Positions 7,730 to 17,744 are shown, numbered from the stretch's first letter. The stretch is 64,000 nt of DNA from Chryseobacterium sp. 3008163 (GCF_003669035.1 NZ_CP033070.1:2294001-2358000); one strand, 5' to 3'. Numbers and translations: made by a program. The notes: generated from the sequence alone by a model not told the origin.

Positions 7730-8652
7730 TTATTTCTTCATCCAAGACTGTTGTTCTTTTTTATCAGAAGCCTTTTTTCCATTATCAATATTGTATGCTA
7801 GCCCAACACCTAAAGTTTGTTTTAACTGGGTTTTCTGAATCTGATTATGATCATACAATACATCAACAGTAATATTTGATGAGATATATTTATTGATTTT
7901 CATATTCAATACTGCACCGTATGCAAGTACTAATCTTTCAGGATGATCCAAATAATTTGAAAAAACAGAAGCCGTATTGGTTAAATTGATATTTTCCATT
8001 AATTTCAATTTATAAACCGCTGTACCCAAGAAACCAAATTGAAATAATGAGGCATCACCATCATTTTTCAACCCATAATTTCCGGCCGTCTGCAGTTCTT
8101 CATCTAATACAAAAGTAATTCTCGCATTGGCAGGGCGTAAAGTCATTGTAAAATTATCATTAGGCCGATAAGTAACTCCAACGCCAACATTTACATAGCC
8201 GGGAGCCATAAAGTTTGAAATTTTCTTTGCATCAGGATTATTTCCATCTTCAAAACCTCCGGCGAACTGCGTTTGCAAACTTGCTCCACCAGAAAGATAC
8301 CAGCTTTTTGCAAACTCTCTTCCATAGTTAGTTGAAAGATTAATGACATCTTGAGTTTTTCTGTTTCCAACGCCTTGCGTATTATTTTGTCCGTAACCGA
8401 GAATAATAATATTTTCCCATAAATCTTTCCCTTTTTCGTAAGTCATGTTATAGTTGGCACCTGCAAGCCAGCCTACATTATTAGCTCCACCGCCTACCCA
8501 ATTTGAAAAGGCAGCCTGATTGAGCATTAAAGTATTTTGTCCCTGAATAGACCATGCTTTTGTAGTATCAGCGATTACTGCATCTGTTTTTAAATCTTGT
8601 GCAGAAGCAGCTACTCCAAAAAAAATAGAGAGTGGTAATAGAATTTTTTCAT
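7730..8652 (-). CDS. DUF3078 family exported protein, copy A (frame broken at the 5' end)
   Basis: A DUF3078 (PF11276) protein, likely an outer-membrane or periplasmic beta-rich protein. FNQAAFSNWVGGGANNVGW-type sequence, the family hallmark, occurs as LNQAAFSNWVGGGANNVGW. Read literally the frame opens only at 8527 with no signal peptide. ATG 8652 is followed by A6; with A7 the translation becomes MKKILLPLSIFFGVAASAQ, a good signal peptide, leading straight into TKAWSIQGQNTLMLNQAAF. I therefore place the start at 8652 and infer one missing base at 8644-8649. It is a tandem paralogue of the next gene upstream. Function unknown. Confidence 0.85.
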
Positions 8653-8778
8653 GATAAATTTATTTTTAAATGTATATCCAAGATAAATAAAAAATTATAC
8701 ACTATCACAAGAAATAAATCGCAATCTTATCATTTATAACAGATTACCTTAACACAAGTGGTATCTGTGTTAATTTAC

Positions 8779-8816
8779 AAACAAGAAAAGCACTTCAATT
8801 GAAGTGCTTTTCTTGT
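8779..8816 (-). terminator. Terminator after DUF3078 gene B
   Basis: A perfect 17-18 bp stem: AACAAGAAAAGCACTTC pairs with GAAGTGCTTTTCTTGTT around AATT. It lies just downstream of gene B on the minus strand. The core AAGCACTTC is shared with the terminator at 7674, consistent with duplication of the gene together with its terminator. Confidence 0.88.
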
Positions 8817-8835
8817 TTTATAGTGATTTTTAAAT

Positions 8836-9768
8836 CTATTTTTTAAGCCACCACTGGCTGTCTTTTCTGTCAGAACGTTTCACTCCATTATCAATATTGT
8901 AGGCAAAACCAATTCCCAAAGTCTGCTTTAGCTGAGTTTTTTGAATTTGATTATGATCGTACATCAAATCTAAAGTAACAATGGATGATACAAATCTGTT
9001 GATTTTCATATTTAGAAGCATATTGTACGACAACACCATGTGATCAGGGTTTTCAAGATAATTGGAGAATATAGATGCTGTATTGGTCATTTCTATATTT
9101 TCCATCAATTTAACTTTATAAATTGCTGAACCTAGGAAACCTATTTGCATCAAGAAAAAATCTCCATCCGATTTTAAACCATAGTTTCCTGTAAGCTGCA
9201 ATTCTTTATCTAAAACAAATGTAAATCTACCATTGGCAGGTCTTAGCGTAACCGTAAGATTGTCATTTGGTCTGTAAGTGATACCTAAACCGGCATTCAC
9301 ATATCCCGGAGCCATAAAGTTAGAAATTTTCTTAGCTTCAGGATTATTTCCATCTTCAAAACCACCTGAGAACTGTGACAGTAAACTCGCACCAGTAGAA
9401 ACATACCAGCTCTTTGAAAACTGTCGTCCGTAGTTGGTGGAAATATTAAGGACATCCTGAGTTTTTCTTGTCCCAACTCCTTTGGTCGTATTTTGTCCGT
9501 AATTAAGGATAATAATATTTTCCCAAAGGTGTCGCCCATTTTCGTACACAAGGTTATAATTTGCGCTAGCCAACCAACCCACGTTGTTGGCTCCACCACC
9601 AACCCAATTGGAGAAAGCTGCCTGGTTAAACATCACACTGTTTTTTGCAATCACAGACCAGTGTCTTGGTTTTTTTATGGTATCAACGGCTGCAGAGTCA
9701 CTGATGACAACTTGCGCAAATGAATGTACACTCAGATACATAAAAAGTAAAACGAAAATCTTTTTCAT
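8836..9768 (-). CDS. DUF3078 family exported protein, copy B
   Basis: An intact 310-residue DUF3078 protein. I start at ATG 9768, giving the signal peptide MKKIFVLLFMYLSVHSFAQ; an in-frame upstream start at 9819 would put 17 extra residues before it and overlap the promoter. The body is highly similar to copy A through the whole length: FNQAAFSNWVGGGANNVGW, FEDGNNPEAKKISNFMAPGY, YDHNQIQKTQLKQTLGIG. It probably forms a beta-barrel or is outer-membrane associated. Role unknown. Two adjacent copies with separate promoters and terminators indicate a local tandem duplication. Confidence 0.9.
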   Translation of the reverse strand: MKKIFVLLFMYLSVHSFAQVVISDSAAVDTIKKPRHWSVIAKNSVMFNQAAFSNWVGGGANNVGWLASANYNLVYENGRHLWENIIILNYGQNTTKGVGTRKTQDVLNISTNYGRQFSKSWYVSTGASLLSQFSGGFEDGNNPEAKKISNFMAPGYVNAGLGITYRPNDNLTVTLRPANGRFTFVLDKELQLTGNYGLKSDGDFFLMQIGFLGSAIYKVKLMENIEMTNTASIFSNYLENPDHMVLSYNMLLNMKINRFVSSIVTLDLMYDHNQIQKTQLKQTLGIGFAYNIDNGVKRSDRKDSQWWLKK

Positions 9769-9789
9769 AAATCTCAATTTTTCCAAATG

Positions 9790-9819
9790 CAAAAATAGGA
9801 ATATAATGTGAAACACCAA
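9790..9819 (-). promoter_or_regulatory. Bacteroidota-type promoter of DUF3078 gene B
   Basis: On the minus strand TTG (9817-9819) and TATTTTTG (9790-9797) are separated by 19 bases, an ideal TTG-N19-TAnnTTTG promoter, 22 bases from the start at 9768. It also supports that start over the longer frame from 9819. Confidence 0.65.
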
Positions 9820-9984
9820 GTTTACACGTTTTCAGAGGTTTATAATCAAACACTTTACGTCATGATTTTAAAACATTATATTCCCAAAAACATTACTTTT
9901 TGTCTCAAATATTTGATTAAAATTAAAATCATCGACAAATTTTCCGAAATTTATACTTGGCTTTTGATTTGACAGTTTTCAGGT

Positions 9985-10752
9985 ATGTTTAAAAATGTAA
10001 TTCACAAAAACGCCATCATCAATCCTCTGCTCATGCTGGGTGCCATGTGGTTGGGATATTTTCTACAGATGCAGGGCTTTTTTGCAAGTTGCTTTGGGGC
10101 GATTATCCCTTTACTTCCGGAAGGTTTGCTTGGGATTATCACCTCGCCTTTACTCCACGGAAGTATTGATCATATAGTGAGCAACTCCATTCCTATCGCA
10201 GTTTTAATGTGCCTTTTATATCAATTTTATCCTTTAGTGGCCAATAAAGTTTTTATTCTCGGTTGGCTTGCGACTGGGCTTTTACTTTGGGCGCTTCCAC
10301 CAATTGATATTATGACTGGACAATACACCTACACTTGTACTATCGGAGCCAGTGGAGTTGTTTATGTGCTTGCATTTTTTCTGTTTTTCAGTGGTGTTTT
10401 TAAATGGAATATGACACTCCTTACCATCTCACTTTTGGTCGTCTTATATTATGGAAGCTTAATTTGGGGAATGTTTCCTGAAGAACTTTTTCACAATCTT
10501 CAGGAGCCGAGCAAAATCTCCTGGCAAGCACATTTATCAGGAGCTGTTGTAGGAATTATTCTTGCCTTTATATTTAAAAATGTAGGTGATAAAAAGAAGA
10601 GATTCATTTGGGAATTTCCTAATTATTATAGTGAAAAAGATGACAAGCTTTGGCAGGAATACAAAGAAAACCATCCTGATGACTTTTTAGAATTACCCTA
10701 CAAAAAAAATGAAGATATTTGGGATCATTTGGAAGAATTACGACGAAAATAA
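9985..10752 (+). CDS. Rhomboid family intramembrane serine protease
   Basis: A 255-residue membrane protein with about six hydrophobic segments in residues 10-195 and a hydrophilic C-terminal tail. The nucleophile motif GASG is present (TIGASGVVYVL, about residues 112-122), the catalytic His lies in the last helix (WQAHLSGAVVGIILAF), and the first transmembrane region carries SPLLHGSIDHIVSNS, equivalent to the conserved H/N region. Rhomboids cleave transmembrane segments of substrate proteins in the inner membrane. dprA follows 37 bp downstream, possibly in the same transcript. Confidence 0.92.
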   Translation: MFKNVIHKNAIINPLLMLGAMWLGYFLQMQGFFASCFGAIIPLLPEGLLGIITSPLLHGSIDHIVSNSIPIAVLMCLLYQFYPLVANKVFILGWLATGLLLWALPPIDIMTGQYTYTCTIGASGVVYVLAFFLFFSGVFKWNMTLLTISLLVVLYYGSLIWGMFPEELFHNLQEPSKISWQAHLSGAVVGIILAFIFKNVGDKKKRFIWEFPNYYSEKDDKLWQEYKENHPDDFLELPYKKNEDIWDHLEELRRK

Positions 10753-10789
10753 ATCCTAATTTGCTACATTTGAATAAAATAACACACAA

Positions 10790-11899
10790 ATGTATTCTGA
10801 AGAACATCTCTACTCTATTGCTCTCCGCGAGTGTAATTTTATAGGTGATATTAATTTTTTCAAACTTGTCCGAAGTTTCGGAAGCGCAAAAAATGTTTGG
10901 CAGTCAGCAAAAAAAGAACTCAGCAAAACCGACGGAATCGGCACAAAAACAGTTTCCGATATTGGAAATCCTGAGCATTTGAAATTTGCTGAAAAAGAGC
11001 TTTTATTTTGCGAAAAAAATTCCATAAAAATCAATCTACGGCATCAAAATGAACTTCCTTTTTTGCTCAAAGAATGTGATGATGCGCCCGCAATTCTCTA
11101 CCAGAAAGGAAATTTTGACAACAATTTAAAAACGATAAGTTTAGTTGGAACCAGAAATATTACAGCTTACGGCAAAAAGTTTATCGAAGATTTTTTCGAA
11201 GAAGCAAAATCACATCAATTCATCTCCGTTAGCGGTTTAGCTTTAGGTGTTGATAAGGAAGTTCACGAGCAATCATTGAAACATCAGATTCCCACGATTG
11301 GAGTTTTGGCGCATGGTTTTCACACGTTTTACCCTTCAAAAAACAGAAAACTTTCAGAAAAAATCATTGAAGAAAACGGAGGATTGCTTACAGAATTTAA
11401 TTCTTCAAGAAAGCCGGATCGGGAAAATTTTATTCAAAGAAACAGAATTGTTGCCGGAATTTCTTCATCTACGATTGTGGTAGAAACAGCATTCGGCGGA
11501 GGCTCAATCAGTACCGCAACATTTGCCAACACCTATAACAGGGACGTTTTTGCTTTACCCGGAAAGATTACTGACAAATACAGCCAAGGTTGCAACCATC
11601 TTATTTTTCAGAATAAAGCGACAGCCATTTCTACAATTAAAGATTTACTTGATTTGGTTGGTTTTAATGATCCAAAAGAGAAAATTGAAGAACTTTTTCC
11701 ACGCAGTGAAATTTCAATTCAATTATCTGAAAATCAAGAATTAATATATCAAAATATTGCAGCAAATCCACACGTCTCTTTGGATGATTTAGCAGAAAAA
11801 ATTTCGGTGGCTTCACACAAAATACTGCCGGTAATATTAGAATTGGAGCTTTTGGGAAAAGTAAAATCATTTTCCGGGAGACAATTTTTAGCAATATAA
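10790..11899 (+). CDS. dprA: DNA-processing protein DprA
   Basis: A 369-residue DprA/Smf. An N-terminal helix-hairpin-helix-like part (KTDGIGTKTVSDI) precedes the Rossmann-like core: LVGTRNITAYGKKF, VSGLALGVDKEVHEQSL, FIQRNRIVAGIS, GGGSISTATFANTYNRDVFALPG. The C-terminal ~65 residues form a winged-helix-like domain. DprA loads RecA on incoming single-stranded DNA during natural transformation. A competence-type ComM/YifB homologue also occurs in the window at 51311. Confidence 0.96.
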   Translation: MYSEEHLYSIALRECNFIGDINFFKLVRSFGSAKNVWQSAKKELSKTDGIGTKTVSDIGNPEHLKFAEKELLFCEKNSIKINLRHQNELPFLLKECDDAPAILYQKGNFDNNLKTISLVGTRNITAYGKKFIEDFFEEAKSHQFISVSGLALGVDKEVHEQSLKHQIPTIGVLAHGFHTFYPSKNRKLSEKIIEENGGLLTEFNSSRKPDRENFIQRNRIVAGISSSTIVVETAFGGGSISTATFANTYNRDVFALPGKITDKYSQGCNHLIFQNKATAISTIKDLLDLVGFNDPKEKIEELFPRSEISIQLSENQELIYQNIAANPHVSLDDLAEKISVASHKILPVILELELLGKVKSFSGRQFLAI

Positions 11900-12089
11900 G
11901 AATTAACGATTTCTTAATATTTCATTATTTCACATATAACATTTAATTTTTAACAAACTTTAGTTTAAAATTATCAATTTAATAATATTCCATCCCATTA
12001 TTATTGAATTATCAGCAAATATTAAATAAGCTATTGTGAATCTTGAAAAAAAATTAAATTTGTTGACATAATATTCAACCCTATCTAAT
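11900..12089 (+). promoter_or_regulatory. AT-rich leader with gdhA promoter
   Basis: This gap contains TTG (12034-12036), 18 bases, then TAAATTTG (12055-12062), a good Bacteroidota promoter 27 bases before the gdhA ATG at 12090. No terminator hairpin for dprA is evident. Confidence 0.6.
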
Positions 12090-13448
12090 ATGGAACAATA
12101 TAATATTGACCAGAAAATCCAGGAATTTATCTCCAAAATTGAGGCGAAAAATCCTAACGAACCGGAATTCTTACAAGCAGTTAAAGAAGTTGCTGTAACT
12201 GTAATTCCGTTTATCCTAACCAGAAAAGAATATACCGGCATGAAGCTTCTTGAGAGAATGGCTGAAGCTGAAAGAATTATTATTTTCAGAGTTCCATGGG
12301 TTGATGATAAAGGAGAAATCCAAGTAAACAGAGGTTTCAGAATTCAGATGAACTCTGCCATCGGACCTTACAAAGGAGGAATTCGTTTCCATCCTACAGT
12401 AAACCTTTCTGTGCTTAAATTCTTAGCTTTCGAGCAGGTTTTCAAAAACTCATTGACTACGCTTCCAATGGGAGGTGGAAAAGGAGGTTCAGATTTTGAC
12501 CCACAAGGAAAAACTGATATGGAAGTGATGCGTTTCTGCCAGGCTTTCATGACAGAATTGTGTAAGCACATTGGCCCTGAAACTGACGTTCCTGCGGGAG
12601 ACATCGGTGTTGGAGCAAGAGAAATCGGATATTTATTCGGTCAGTACAAGAAAATCAGAAACGAATTTACCGGAGTTCTTACCGGAAAAGGTCTTGCTTA
12701 CGGAGGTTCATTAATCCGTCCTGAAGCGACTGGTTACGGTGTTGTTTACTTCGCTGAGCAGATGTTAAAGACTATCGGACAAACCTTTAAAGATAAAACA
12801 GTTACTGTTTCAGGTTTCGGAAACGTAGCTTGGGGAGTTATCAAAAAAATATCAGAACTTGGCGGAAAAGTAGTTACCCTTTCTGGTCCGGACGGTTATG
12901 TGTATGATAAAGACGGTATCGACGGAGAAAAAATCGATTATTTATTAGAATTGAGATCTTCAGGAAACAACAGAGCCGAAGATTATGCTAAAAAATATCC
13001 ATCTGCGGTATTCCACGCTGGGAAACGTCCTTGGGAAGTGAAGTGTGATGTAGCCATCCCTTCTGCAACTCAAAACGAATTGCACTTAGAAGATGCAAGA
13101 ATGTTGGTAGAAAACGGCTGTCTTTGTGTAACCGAAGCAGCGAATATGCCTTCTACATTAGACGCAATCAATTATTTCCTTGAAAACAAAGTATTGTTCT
13201 CTCCCGGGAAAGCTTCTAACGCAGGTGGTGTTGCCACTTCAGGTCTTGAAATGACTCAAAACTCAATCAGATTGAACTGGACTTCAGAAGAAGTTGACGC
13301 AAGACTGAAAGAGATCATGATCGGAATCCACAAAGCTTGTAGAGACTACGGTAAAGAAGAAGATGGCTATGTGAACTACGTAAAAGGCGCTAACATCGCC
13401 GGATTCGTAAAAGTAGCAGAAGCAATGCTTGCTCAAGGAGTAGTATAA
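12090..13448 (+). CDS. gdhA: NADP-type glutamate dehydrogenase
   Basis: A 452-residue hexameric-type glutamate dehydrogenase: 2-oxoglutarate + NH4+ + NAD(P)H to glutamate. Substrate-site motifs are present: GPYKGGIRFHP (about 91-101), LPMGGGKGGSDFDP with the catalytic Lys (about 125-138), and PAGDIGVGAREIGY. The C-terminal Rossmann domain contains VSGFGNVAWG (about 242-251). Length and motifs fit the small-subunit NADP-dependent biosynthetic class. It has its own promoter and a strong terminator, so it is monocistronic. Confidence 0.96.
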   Translation: MEQYNIDQKIQEFISKIEAKNPNEPEFLQAVKEVAVTVIPFILTRKEYTGMKLLERMAEAERIIIFRVPWVDDKGEIQVNRGFRIQMNSAIGPYKGGIRFHPTVNLSVLKFLAFEQVFKNSLTTLPMGGGKGGSDFDPQGKTDMEVMRFCQAFMTELCKHIGPETDVPAGDIGVGAREIGYLFGQYKKIRNEFTGVLTGKGLAYGGSLIRPEATGYGVVYFAEQMLKTIGQTFKDKTVTVSGFGNVAWGVIKKISELGGKVVTLSGPDGYVYDKDGIDGEKIDYLLELRSSGNNRAEDYAKKYPSAVFHAGKRPWEVKCDVAIPSATQNELHLEDARMLVENGCLCVTEAANMPSTLDAINYFLENKVLFSPGKASNAGGVATSGLEMTQNSIRLNWTSEEVDARLKEIMIGIHKACRDYGKEEDGYVNYVKGANIAGFVKVAEAMLAQGVV

Positions 13449-13453
13449 AATAT

Positions 13454-13483
13454 AAAGGTCGGGAGGTTTCCCGACCTTTTTTC
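13454..13483 (+). terminator. gdhA terminator
   Basis: AAAGGTCGGGA pairs with TCCCGACCTTT around a short loop and is followed by a T tract, six bases after the gdhA stop. Confidence 0.93.
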
Positions 13484-13531
13484 TTACAACCTGTCCCGGG
13501 ACTACAAATGGGAAAAAAGTAATAGTGAAAG

Positions 13532-13570
13532 TGAAAGCATTGAATGTCCAGTTCAATGCTTTTTTTATTT
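13532..13570 (+). terminator. Second terminator-like hairpin
   Basis: AAAGCATTGAA pairs with TTCAATGCTTT across TGTCCAG and is followed by a T-rich run. Its orientation suits plus-strand transcripts escaping gdhA; it may also form on the opposite strand at the end of the convergent amidohydrolase gene. Confidence 0.65.
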
Positions 13571-13620
13571 TTATCTGATGAAAAGATATTGTTTTGTTAT
13601 AGTTAAAACGCTATCTTTTT

Positions 13621-15140
13621 TCAATGTAAATATTCATTAATTTTCATACTTCTGTTTTCATTATTAGCATCTTCAATAGCTTTCAAAATAGTTTTAATTT
13701 GTTTTTTATTGATGACATATTTATTAAAAAACACATATTCAATAGTCTTTGTATTTTTAATATCTTCTAATGGATTTTTTCTAAGCAGCACCAGATCTGA
13801 ATGATATCCCATTTTTATTTTTCCCGTTTTACTTTTCATCCAATTGCCTGGCGCAACAGTTGCAGAATAAATGGCTTGTGAGTTGGTCATTCCTGATTTA
13901 GATAAAGATTCCAACTCATTATGAAGAGAAAATCCAGGGACAGAAACAGGTACATTAGCATCTGTTCCGGCCATAATCAGTACTTTATAGTCTACCAATG
14001 CCTTTGTCATGATATGTATAGCCTCTACATAGGTTTTCCAAAAAGTCAATGATGATTTTTTTGCGCTTGGCTCATCTTTTCCATCATACTCATATCCATT
14101 TTTGCCGGGTAGCCAGCCTAATTTGTACAGCGGAGTTCCCTTAATAATTTTTGGGTTGACATATTTTAATTCTACCTCTTTAAGTTTAGATTTTAAATTA
14201 AATCTTTGCTCCACAAAACTTTCACACAACGCAACCGTTGAAGTAATACTAATATCATTTTCTTTCAGCTTTTTCGCAATCTGCACAGAGCGTACTTTTA
14301 AAAATGTAAGATATTCTTTACGGTTTTTAGAAATTGGTTTTCCAAACTCATCAATTGTTTTAACGGTGAGTTCTTCAATATGAGCTACCTCTTTTTGACC
14401 TGATTTATAAAAGGTTTCTAAATTAACTAAAGGTATGTGCCCAATCACCGGAATATTATTTTCTTTAGCAATTTCATTGGTTGTCTTAACCATTTCCTGA
14501 GTCACAAAACCATACATTTTAATCGCGTCATAGCCTTGTTCGTTTATTTTTTTATTGCTTTTTGGGCATCATTTTTATTTGAATAGTTGATGGATTTTCT
14601 TGTCCAGCTATAATAATAACCCGTCAATCCGCTCTCACTATATATTGGTGGGGATGCAATAAACATTCGTGGGCCGAGACCATTTTTTTGTATTGACTTT
14701 CTCCATTCTAAGACAACAGGCTGTCCGGCCATTTCTCTGATGTAAGTAATTCCATTCGCCAAATATAAAAACAAATCATTCTTGCTTTCTTTTAAATGAA
14801 CATGACTATCTACAAGACCAGGAATCAAATATTGCCCTGTACCATCAATAATAGTAGCCTCTCTATTTATAGTTTGATCTTCGCTTAATTGAAGAATCAC
14901 ACCGTCTTTAATAAGTATATTTTGATTTTTAATAAAATGACTGCAATCTTCTGAAAGAACGTTGACATTTCTTATCTGAAGCATTTTAGAAGGTTTAATA
15001 GTCGAAGAAATATCAATAGTCTTGGTAGATTTCCCCATGACTTTATTTAATTCATGATCTGCCCAAATAAAAGCACAGATAACAACACCTAATAATGCCA
15101 TAACTGAATACAAAATTCTCCTAATCCATCGTTTTTTCAT
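13621..15140 (-). CDS. Membrane-anchored amidohydrolase family protein (frame broken)
   Basis: A metal-dependent amidohydrolase of about 506 residues, split by an apparent one-base loss. The N-terminal part (from ATG 15140) has a membrane anchor (ILYSVMALLGVVICAFIWA) and the metal site VDSHVHLKES. It stops at 14544 after KAIKK; adding one base to the T7 run (14547-14553 on the plus strand) gives INEQGYDAIKMYGF and continues to 13621. The second half contains PVIGHIPL and IMAGTDANVPVSVPGFSLHNELE, typical of imidazolonepropionase-like hydrolases. Substrate unknown. Probably a whole gene; a true pseudogene cannot be excluded. Confidence 0.82.
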
Positions 15141-15243
15141 AAATTATCTCGTTTAATTTGAAAAACAAAATAAATACAAATACTACTTAAATCCATGTAA
15201 ATATGGGGATTAGGTATGAAGTATACCGTTTTAGGTACAGAAA

Positions 15244-15984
15244 TTACAGGGTCAATAAATACTCTCTATAATTTTTAGAAACAGGAAGTTCAATTTGGGT
15301 AAGAGAAATGGTATCTTGATTTTTCCAAGCCTTAAAATGGGACGGATTTATTAAATGCGAACGATGAACCTGAACTAAAAAATCAAAATCATTCTGAATC
15401 TTTTTAAGCGTACTCCGTATAAGTTTTGTTTTTAGCTCGCTACCATCTATAAAGAAGATCTCAACATAATTTTGCGAATTTGAGACACAGATCAAATCAT
15501 CTTTTCTTATTTTTAAAATATCCAACTTGTTCTCTCCTCTCATAATGATATTATCGTCTTTTGCAGGAATTAATGTAACAGCATATATTCTTGCCAAAAC
15601 TATGATAGGTGTCGAGATCAAAGCCGATTTAAGAATTATAATCTTTAAAAATGTAAAAAAATCATATCCTCCTTGTAAGACCGGACTTTTGTAAAAACAA
15701 AACGTACATATCAAATAAAGAAGTTGAAAAAAAATAAGGCTGACTATTTCCAATCCAATATTCCATTTTGATAGTTTATTATAAATCTTTTTTTGAAGTA
15801 AAGCCAGAACACCATAAGATAGAAATGCGATGAAGCTAAATCCGATACTGATAAGAACCCATACTTTAAAACTTATCGTTCCATCATCAAACGGTCTTAT
15901 AAAAAAAGCAAAGATAAAAAGCCAGATACTGAGGAAGATCCCTATTAGTAGATGATGCTTAATCGATGGGTTGAGTTTTTTCAT
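15244..15984 (-). CDS. Membrane-bound LytTR family transcriptional regulator
   Basis: A 246-residue protein with four hydrophobic helices in the first ~145 residues, then a LytTR DNA-binding domain (about 150-246) with ICVSNSQNYVEIFF, LIRSTLKKIQ and VQVHRSHLINPSHFKAW. Membrane-LytTR fusions sense signals at the membrane without a separate receiver domain. It lies 104 bp upstream of, and co-directional with, the amidohydrolase gene, so it may regulate it. Confidence 0.88.
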   Translation of the reverse strand: MKKLNPSIKHHLLIGIFLSIWLFIFAFFIRPFDDGTISFKVWVLISIGFSFIAFLSYGVLALLQKKIYNKLSKWNIGLEIVSLIFFQLLYLICTFCFYKSPVLQGGYDFFTFLKIIILKSALISTPIIVLARIYAVTLIPAKDDNIIMRGENKLDILKIRKDDLICVSNSQNYVEIFFIDGSELKTKLIRSTLKKIQNDFDFLVQVHRSHLINPSHFKAWKNQDTISLTQIELPVSKNYREYLLTL

Positions 15985-16033
15985 GTAATAAGAAAATGAC
16001 TATTATGTAGTGATTAATTATTTACACATAATT

Positions 16034-16069
16034 ACAAAAAAAATCCTGAAACATTACATCTCAGGATTC
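16034..16069 (-). terminator. Terminator after the YkgJ/Kir operon
   Basis: AATCCTGA (16042-16049) pairs with TCAGGATT (16061-16068); on the minus strand it is followed by a T8 run. It sits between the YkgJ-family gene and the LytTR gene, ending the former's transcript. Confidence 0.75.
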
Positions 16070-16217
16070 CATTTTTACTTATATAAAAAAACTACTTCTA
16101 ATAGCAAATCAATTGGGGATTGATTTAATTCTGAAACGAAGTTGTTTAGATAAAATTATAATTCACACTCGTTTTAACTAAAATTTATAAGACTTTAGAA
16201 ATTTTTAAGATTGAAAT

Positions 16218-16706
16218 CTATTTATTCAAATTCTTCATCATGCTTTCAACAAACTCAAAAGCAGCCGGGCAAATGACCGTATTTTTTATCATTAAATCAT
16301 TAATCTGATAGATTTTCTTTCGGTCTGTATGTGGATATTCTCTGCACGCTTTCGGACGAACTTCGTAGATTGAGCAGGTATTATCTTCATTTAGAAAATA
16401 GCAAGGTAGGTTTTGGAGAACTTTGTCATTATCTTCATCAACACGTAGAAATTTACTTTCAAAATCTGCCTGCTTCATGCGAAGATGTTTGGAAATCCTT
16501 TCGATATCTTTCTCCGTATAAAGTGGTCCGGTCGTTTTACAGCAATTGGCACACTGAAGACAGTCTATTTTTTCAAAAACTTCTTCATGTATTTCCTGAA
16601 CAATGTAATCAAGATTTTTAGGAGGCTTTTTTTTCAAACCTTCTAAGAATTTTTTATGCTCTTTCTGCTTTTCTAAAGCCTGTTTTTTGTATAATTCTAA
16701 ATTCAT
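16218..16706 (-). CDS. YkgJ family cysteine-cluster protein
   Basis: A 162-residue protein of the YkgJ/PF03692 family. Cysteines form the expected pattern: CLQCANCC at about residues 49-56, then C in LPCYFLNEDNTCSIYEVRPKAC and a final Cys in TVICPAAF; the set is thought to bind zinc or an Fe-S cluster. The biochemical role is not established. The start overlaps the stop of the potassium-channel gene by one base, implying translational coupling. Confidence 0.9.
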   Translation of the reverse strand: MNLELYKKQALEKQKEHKKFLEGLKKKPPKNLDYIVQEIHEEVFEKIDCLQCANCCKTTGPLYTEKDIERISKHLRMKQADFESKFLRVDEDNDKVLQNLPCYFLNEDNTCSIYEVRPKACREYPHTDRKKIYQINDLMIKNTVICPAAFEFVESMMKNLNK

Positions 16707-17677
16707 TATGATTTCTCCGCCTCAAAAACCGGAAGTTCTACTTTCTGATATTCATTTATTTTATCAAGATCCAGAACCGTTGAATCCTTCTCTTCGTCAG
16801 GATAATACATTGGAGAAAATTTTGCTCCGTAGATAATCTCCCTCGACACATACGATGCTCTCTGAACAACCGTATTTGAAAACACTTCATCAAACGCTCG
16901 TACATGTACGATGATTTCAATATTTGTATTTTTAAAATCATCAGCAGAAAATCCGGCAAATGGAGAATTCTCATCAATTTTATGCACTATCGTCCAGTTC
17001 AGAGATAAAGTATTGATTTTACTTAAATGAGTTTCGAGTCGGTAGAAATTACTTTTCGTCGTTCCATCTTCATTAATCTCAATGGCTGTCGAAAGGGTAA
17101 CATCAGCATCTGTCAAAGCATTATTTTTATAAGGAGCCAACCTGAACATCAACGCTGTAACATCCTGAAAAGGAGCAATCACCGCAATATCTGAAAACCT
17201 TAGATAAGCTCTGGGTCTTGAAAATCTTCCGTAAAACAAACCTGTTGCAATGGCAAAGGTAAGCAATCCTAAAAACGCCTCAAAAGTAGCAACCAAACTT
17301 GCCAAAAATCCTATCGGAGCAATTCTGCCGTAACCAACCGTAGTAAAAGTTTGTGAACTAAAGAAAAACACATCAATAAATTCATCTAAAGGATTGCTCT
17401 TATCTATTCCGGTAAGATGCTCTACACCAATCAGGTAGTAAATACACGCAAAAACCAGATTGATCAGAATATACATCATCACCAAATAGGTTATGAATCG
17501 AAATGACGATAAATTCAGCATCGTATGATACCAACTCAGCCTGTTGAAGACGTTAACCCCTCTTCTTCTTACATTAGGAAGCCCGTCTTTATTGATAAAT
17601 CTTCCCGAAGCCCGACTTCCAAAGCCACTGTTTTCAGCGTTTTCCTGTTTGATTCTTTTTCTGAAACCTTTTGCCAT
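16706..17677 (-). CDS. Inward-rectifier type potassium channel (KirBac family)
   Basis: A 323-residue Kir-type channel. Two transmembrane helices (about 57-80 and 128-150) flank the pore with selectivity filter TVGYG (in SSQTFTTVGYGRIAP). The C-terminal half is the cytoplasmic Ig-like Kir domain (from RPRAYLRFSD onward: IAPFQDVTALMFRLAPYKNN). It would conduct K+ across the inner membrane. The stop shares one base with the YkgJ gene start. A CAAAGATA (TATCTTTG on this strand) at 17737-17744 is a likely -7 element, 60 bp upstream. Confidence 0.94.
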   Translation of the reverse strand: MAKGFRKRIKQENAENSGFGSRASGRFINKDGLPNVRRRGVNVFNRLSWYHTMLNLSSFRFITYLVMMYILINLVFACIYYLIGVEHLTGIDKSNPLDEFIDVFFFSSQTFTTVGYGRIAPIGFLASLVATFEAFLGLLTFAIATGLFYGRFSRPRAYLRFSDIAVIAPFQDVTALMFRLAPYKNNALTDADVTLSTAIEINEDGTTKSNFYRLETHLSKINTLSLNWTIVHKIDENSPFAGFSADDFKNTNIEIIVHVRAFDEVFSNTVVQRASYVSREIIYGAKFSPMYYPDEEKDSTVLDLDKINEYQKVELPVFEAEKS

Positions 17678-17736
17678 ATTTAGTAAATCATTTGTGTGGT
17701 TTTTATTTTTAACTTTAAAAAAGATAAAAGAATTTA

Positions 17737-17744
17737 CAAAGATA
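17737..17744 (-). promoter_or_regulatory. Putative -7 element for the Kir-YkgJ operon
   Basis: The minus strand reads TATCTTTG, a full TAnnTTTG match upstream of the start at 17677. The nearest TTG is 24 bases further, longer than ideal. Confidence 0.4.

Noticed and set aside
13621..15140. Amidohydrolase as a true pseudogene
   Set aside because: One added base in a 7-base run restores the whole protein, and seven other runs in the window show the same kind of loss, so an assembly error is more likely. Not excluded.
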